A DNA stretch of 9,761 nt from CAYRYU01 sp964428355. GTDB taxonomy: Bacteria; Muiribacteriota; Ozemobacteria; Ozemobacterales; Ozemobacteraceae. The stretch spans positions 1 through 9,761 of the forward strand of contig CAYRYU010000165.1 of assembly GCA_964428355.1 (NCBI GenBank), written 5' to 3'. Below, one piece after another: positions 7,083 to 9,761 of this stretch; the stretch's first letter is position 1; every line of letters begins with the position of its first letter. The translations under genes and the position numbers were made by a program. The notes beneath the pieces are model-generated. The model was not told where the DNA came from and made no database searches. It saw only the letters and a program-made list of their open reading frames with translations.

Positions 7083-8714
7083 ATGAAACGATCGGGACTG
7101 TTCGCGATTGTCATTCTCGCCTTGGCGGGGTTCCATGGGGCGGCCTTGGGCTGCATGCCCAACGTCGTGTCCGAGGATTATCTCGGAACGATAAACTCGA
7201 GGCTTCCGACCAATGACGTGACCGCTCTTGCCGCTGACCAGAAGGGGAACATCTTCGTCGGAACCAAGGACAAAGGCCTCGTGGTGCTGGTGGCAGGGGG
7301 GAAGGAGGCGTTCACCCTGGTGGATGAAACGAAAGCGCTCTCCTTCAACGCGATCCATTGTCTCCGGGTGGATACCAACAACCGGCTCTTGATAGGAACC
7401 GCCGGCGGAATGAACTATCTCGACCTGGATTCCCTCAGCCTGCAGTCGAAGTTCTACGCGGAAGACGGATTGAAGGACAATATCGTTCTCTCTCTCGGTC
7501 AGAAACCCCCCAATAACGCTCTCTGGGCCGGAACGACCCTGGGGCTCGTCAGGAAGGACGGCGGATTCCAGCGTTTCACCCGCTCGGAGGGGTTCACCTC
7601 GGACATCATTTCCGCCCTTTCGATCGATTTCGAGGGGAAAACCTGGGCTGGAACCTCGGACGGGCTTTTCGTGCAGAACGGGCCGACCTTCAAGAAGATC
7701 GCCCTTCTCGATCGTGATGCGGTCGCTTCGCATTGGGTGAACTGCCTTTCCCAGCTTCCTCCGGAGGCTGCGGATTTCTTCAGGAAGCTGAAGGTCATGA
7801 TCAACGCTATTTCCTCCGGGGTAACCAAGAGGAAACAGGCACTGACTACACCGCTGGATTTCCAGGCGCTTCTGGCCCAGTGGGATGAATCCCAGAAACG
7901 TCCCGCCCTCTTCGCGGGCACCAACGACGGGTTGTTCAAGGTTCCGGTGGACGGGTCGCCATCGGAAAAAGTGCTCGACGGGTGGTTCACGGCCATGGCG
8001 GTCAATGCCAACGGAAACATCTTCGTCGGGAACACCGACTTCACCGTTTTTCCGATGGGGGTCACCGCGGAGATGTTCCCGGGATTCCAGATCGGGGAGC
8101 TGATCAGGGGGAAGTTGCGGACGATGATCAAGGAACAGCTTCAGGACCAGAGCCGGGAGCCGGAAAAGACCGACCTGATCACCCCGCGTATCAAGGAGAT
8201 CAGCCAGTTTCAGCGCATGAGCGACGAGCAGATCGACCAATGGGTCAACACGACCCTTCTGTCGAAGGAAATTTCCGCGATGTGTTTCACCCAGGCGGGA
8301 GCCCTTCTGATCGGGATAAAGGAGGGCGGGCTTTTCAGGTTCACCCCGACCCTGATCAATGACGATTCCGTCCACTACGCTCTCGAGGGATACCGTCAGG
8401 AAATGGTCCAGGAGGCGATCCAGAACGGGCAGGAGCCGAAGCCGGTCGAGAACCCCCTCAAGATCAAGACGCCGCAGCCTGAGGTTCCGGCCGAGATCAA
8501 GGCCAAGGTTTCCAGTTCCTCGCTCATCGCGAGAACGGGAGAGGTTAAGAACATCTGGCTTGGCAAACTGTCCCAGCTGGAGGATGAGGACTGCAAAGTC
8601 GTCGGGGAGTTCATCGGACACTACGCCTGCGAGCCCTGCGTCCACAACCTTTCGCGCCTTCTGCCTTACGATCCTTTCATCGTCGTCATCCTCGAACCGA
8701 AGAAGGGGAACTGA
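7083..8714 (+). CDS. Exported seven-blade beta-propeller protein of the Reg_prop type
   Basis: It is 543 residues with a signal peptide (MKRSG, then a hydrophobic run to about residue 22). The next residues, ALGC, give a borderline lipobox with Cys24, so export or lipoprotein anchoring are both possible. The blade pattern V-x-x-L-x-x-D-x-x-G-x-h-h-h-G-T-x-x-G-L repeats at about 45-70, 90-114, 134-160, 175-200, 217-290, 302-325 and 397-420. That makes seven blades, enough to close a ring. Blade 5 is split by a helical insertion (about 222-274), and a second one of about 65 residues (330-395) sits before blade 7. A Pro/Lys-rich spacer (450-475) leads to a C-terminal segment with Cys504 and YACEPC (514-519). 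Such propellers usually form the sensor part of hybrid histidine kinases; here there is no kinase, HAMP or other membrane segment, so it is a free exported propeller. Ligand and partner are unknown. It ends 2 bases before the next start, so the two are probably co-translated. Confidence 0.9.
   Translation: MKRSGLFAIVILALAGFHGAALGCMPNVVSEDYLGTINSRLPTNDVTALAADQKGNIFVGTKDKGLVVLVAGGKEAFTLVDETKALSFNAIHCLRVDTNNRLLIGTAGGMNYLDLDSLSLQSKFYAEDGLKDNIVLSLGQKPPNNALWAGTTLGLVRKDGGFQRFTRSEGFTSDIISALSIDFEGKTWAGTSDGLFVQNGPTFKKIALLDRDAVASHWVNCLSQLPPEAADFFRKLKVMINAISSGVTKRKQALTTPLDFQALLAQWDESQKRPALFAGTNDGLFKVPVDGSPSEKVLDGWFTAMAVNANGNIFVGNTDFTVFPMGVTAEMFPGFQIGELIRGKLRTMIKEQLQDQSREPEKTDLITPRIKEISQFQRMSDEQIDQWVNTTLLSKEISAMCFTQAGALLIGIKEGGLFRFTPTLINDDSVHYALEGYRQEMVQEAIQNGQEPKPVENPLKIKTPQPEVPAEIKAKVSSSSLIARTGEVKNIWLGKLSQLEDEDCKVVGEFIGHYACEPCVHNLSRLLPYDPFIVVILEPKKGN
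8703..8708 (+). promoter_or_regulatory. Ribosome binding site deciding the GTG start at 8717
   Basis: AAGGGG lies 8 bases before GTG 8717, within the last codons of the propeller gene. The nearby ATG at 8728 is in a different frame that closes at 8808. The GTG frame opens directly into a signal peptide and continues into the peptidase domain, which decides the start. Confidence 0.6.
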
Positions 8715-8716
8715 AG

Positions 8717-9761
8717 GTGAAAGGAAGATGGCCCGCTTTCGCGAGTATCCTTTTTCTTTTTACATCCATACAGGTTTCGGCGATGGATCAGGCAGCCGTT
8801 TACCCTGAAGGCGTGATCCCAGGCTGGAGCCGGGGGGGCGGAACGGTCGCCCTGATCGGCGGTGACTGGCACGCCTCGGATCCCCGGATTTTCCGCGCGA
8901 TCCGGGAGTTTCTTGCCAAGGGGGACCGGGCAGCGGTTTCCGCCAGGGAGGGGAGTATCCCGATAGCGGTCGTCTGCAGCGGGAACCAAAACCTGCGAGC
9001 GGCTTGCGAAACCTTCCACCTGGATGATCCCGAGGATCCGGCCGGGTCTCCGAGCTACAAGACCTGGTTCGGGCGGATGGGATTCAGGGCGGTTTTCATC
9101 CCCATCGCCTCGGACCGTCCGGCTGGAACTGCCGATTCCACGCTCCGGAGACGACTGGGACAACTCGTCAGCCCTTGTCGGGCGGTTTTCTTCACCGGTG
9201 GCGACCAGGCCCGTCATGCCGCCAGTCTCCTTACCCCGGAGGGACTGGACACCCCGTTCCTCGCCTCCGTCCGCAGGATCTTCGAGCGCGGGGGCCTGGT
9301 GATGGGAACCAGTGCCGGAACCCACGCGATGAGCCGGACGATGTTCGGATGGGGTCAGAGTTATGAAACCCTTCTCTACAACAGGCTTGAAGAGAAGCTG
9401 CTTTCGGAGACCCGTGGGACGAAGGATCTCGAACCCTCCCAGGCGGGGAACTGCTTTTCCCTGCCATCCCTGGGTTTCCTTCCGGAAGGGGTTCTCACCG
9501 ATTCGCATTTCGACGCCCGGGGCCGGTTCGGAAGGCTTCTCGTGGGGATGCGCGACACGCGTTGTTCGGTCGGAATCGGCGTGGACGAGAACACGGCCCT
9601 GTTCGTCAAAGGCGGAAAAGGCACCGCTGTGGGGGGAAACGGGGTCTTCATCATCGAAGCCGGGCCAGGTTCCTTCCTTCGCGGGGACAGGTCCCGAAAA
9701 GCTTCGCCATCCGGGCGAAAACGTGACACGTCGCCATCCATGGGCGACAGGTCCCGAAAAG
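8717..9761 (+). CDS. Exported cyanophycinase-like serine peptidase, family S51 (3' end beyond window)
   Basis: The frame is open from GTG 8717 to the window end (348 residues seen). It begins with a signal peptide (KGRWPAFASILFLF, then a likely cut after QVSA, about residue 22). The S51/cyanophycinase core follows: GGTVALIGGDW (about 40-50), FFTGGDQARH (158-167), the nucleophile elbow GTSAGTHAMS with Ser199, DSHFDARGRFGRLL with His264, and GIGVDENTALF with Glu291. In cyanophycinase the triad is Ser-His-Glu, and these motifs occur in the same order. Members cleave cyanophycin (Asp-Arg polymer) to beta-Asp-Arg; relatives cut alpha-Asp dipeptides or beta-aspartyl bonds, so the substrate is open. 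The signal peptide argues for action outside the cytoplasm, as in secreted CphE-type enzymes. The Ser-to-His interval holds an extra stretch (about 220-250) relative to compact family members. It is translationally coupled to the propeller gene. From about residue 322 the sequence becomes Arg/Lys/Ser-rich because it is encoded by a palindromic repeat, so the natural C-terminus is uncertain. Confidence 0.9.
   Translation, partial: MKGRWPAFASILFLFTSIQVSAMDQAAVYPEGVIPGWSRGGGTVALIGGDWHASDPRIFRAIREFLAKGDRAAVSAREGSIPIAVVCSGNQNLRAACETFHLDDPEDPAGSPSYKTWFGRMGFRAVFIPIASDRPAGTADSTLRRRLGQLVSPCRAVFFTGGDQARHAASLLTPEGLDTPFLASVRRIFERGGLVMGTSAGTHAMSRTMFGWGQSYETLLYNRLEEKLLSETRGTKDLEPSQAGNCFSLPSLGFLPEGVLTDSHFDARGRFGRLLVGMRDTRCSVGIGVDENTALFVKGGKGTAVGGNGVFIIEAGPGSFLRGDRSRKASPSGRKRDTSPSMGDRSRK
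9684..9761. repeat. Palindrome-rich repeat with 60-base period, second copy cut at the window end
   Basis: GACAGGTCCCGAAAAG occurs at 9686-9701 and exactly again at 9746-9761, 60 bases apart. Between them TCGCCATCC occurs at 9704-9712 and 9731-9739, and GGGCGA at 9713-9718 and 9742-9747. Four inverted repeats are packed in: GGGAC-AG-GTCCC (9684-9695), TTCGCC/GGCGAA (9703-9719), ACGTG-A-CACGT (9721-9731) and GTCGCC/GGCGAC (9730-9748). The layout resembles REP/BIME-like intergenic repeats more than coding DNA, although it stays in frame with the peptidase gene. It is not a CRISPR array, since the interval is itself repetitive and only one full period is visible. Confidence 0.7.

Noticed and set aside
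6909..8645. 578-codon minus-strand frame opposite the propeller gene
   Set aside because: The plus strand here encodes clear propeller blades and a signal peptide. The antisense product has no recognisable pattern.
8728..8808. ATG start for the peptidase gene
   Set aside because: This ATG is out of frame with the peptidase domain and meets a stop at 8806-8808. The in-frame GTG at 8717 gives a proper signal peptide.
9686..9761. CRISPR array at the window end
   Set aside because: Only two copies of a 16-base word are present, the interval itself is palindromic and internally repeated, and the region is in frame with a gene.

Overview
The window is GC-rich and densely coded. It holds five protein genes in two divergent groups, and two of them run off the window edges. 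No rRNA, tRNA, transposase or CRISPR array was recognised. Envelope-spanning sensor phosphatases and signal-peptide proteins point to a Gram-negative-type bacterium. Large two-sensor SpoIIE/RsbU-type phosphatases occur in signalling-rich phyla; Candidatus Riflebacteria or a similar deep lineage would fit, but the sequence alone does not settle taxonomy.

Left half, minus strand, read right to left. Two very large membrane genes overlap by 14 bases. Both encode the same layout: TM, sensor, TM, TM, sensor, TM, HAMP, helical linker, PPM/SpoIIE phosphatase fold. The promoter-proximal gene (2968-5997) has a phosphatase domain that has lost every recognisable metal-binding motif and carries a low-complexity insertion, so it looks like a pseudophosphatase. 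The distal gene (1-2981, cut at its 3' end) keeps all the motifs of an active enzyme. It is open to the window edge and starts at an overlapping GTG, so it is easily missed.

Middle (6034-6280). A divergent intergenic region of about 250 bases holds a good sigma70-like promoter for the rightward genes, a 10-base palindrome just downstream of it, and a GC-rich inverted repeat in the leader of the leftward genes.

Right half, plus strand. A 235-residue cytoplasmic protein of unknown function has a possible Sm/Hfq-like N-terminal half. It is followed by an exported seven-blade beta-propeller of the Reg_prop type with helical insertions and a Cys-containing tail. Two bases later comes an exported cyanophycinase-like serine peptidase (family S51) with its Ser, His and Glu motifs in place. 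That gene runs into a 60-base palindrome-rich repeat at the window end, where a second copy starts and the sequence stops.

Reading of the whole: the leftward pair is a sensor/phosphatase module in which a catalytically dead paralogue may tune or compete with the live one. The usual partner-switch targets (STAS-domain anti-anti-sigma, HATPase kinase) are not in the window. The rightward genes suggest an exported peptidase made together with an exported propeller. A functional link between the two halves is only inferred from the shared intergenic region.
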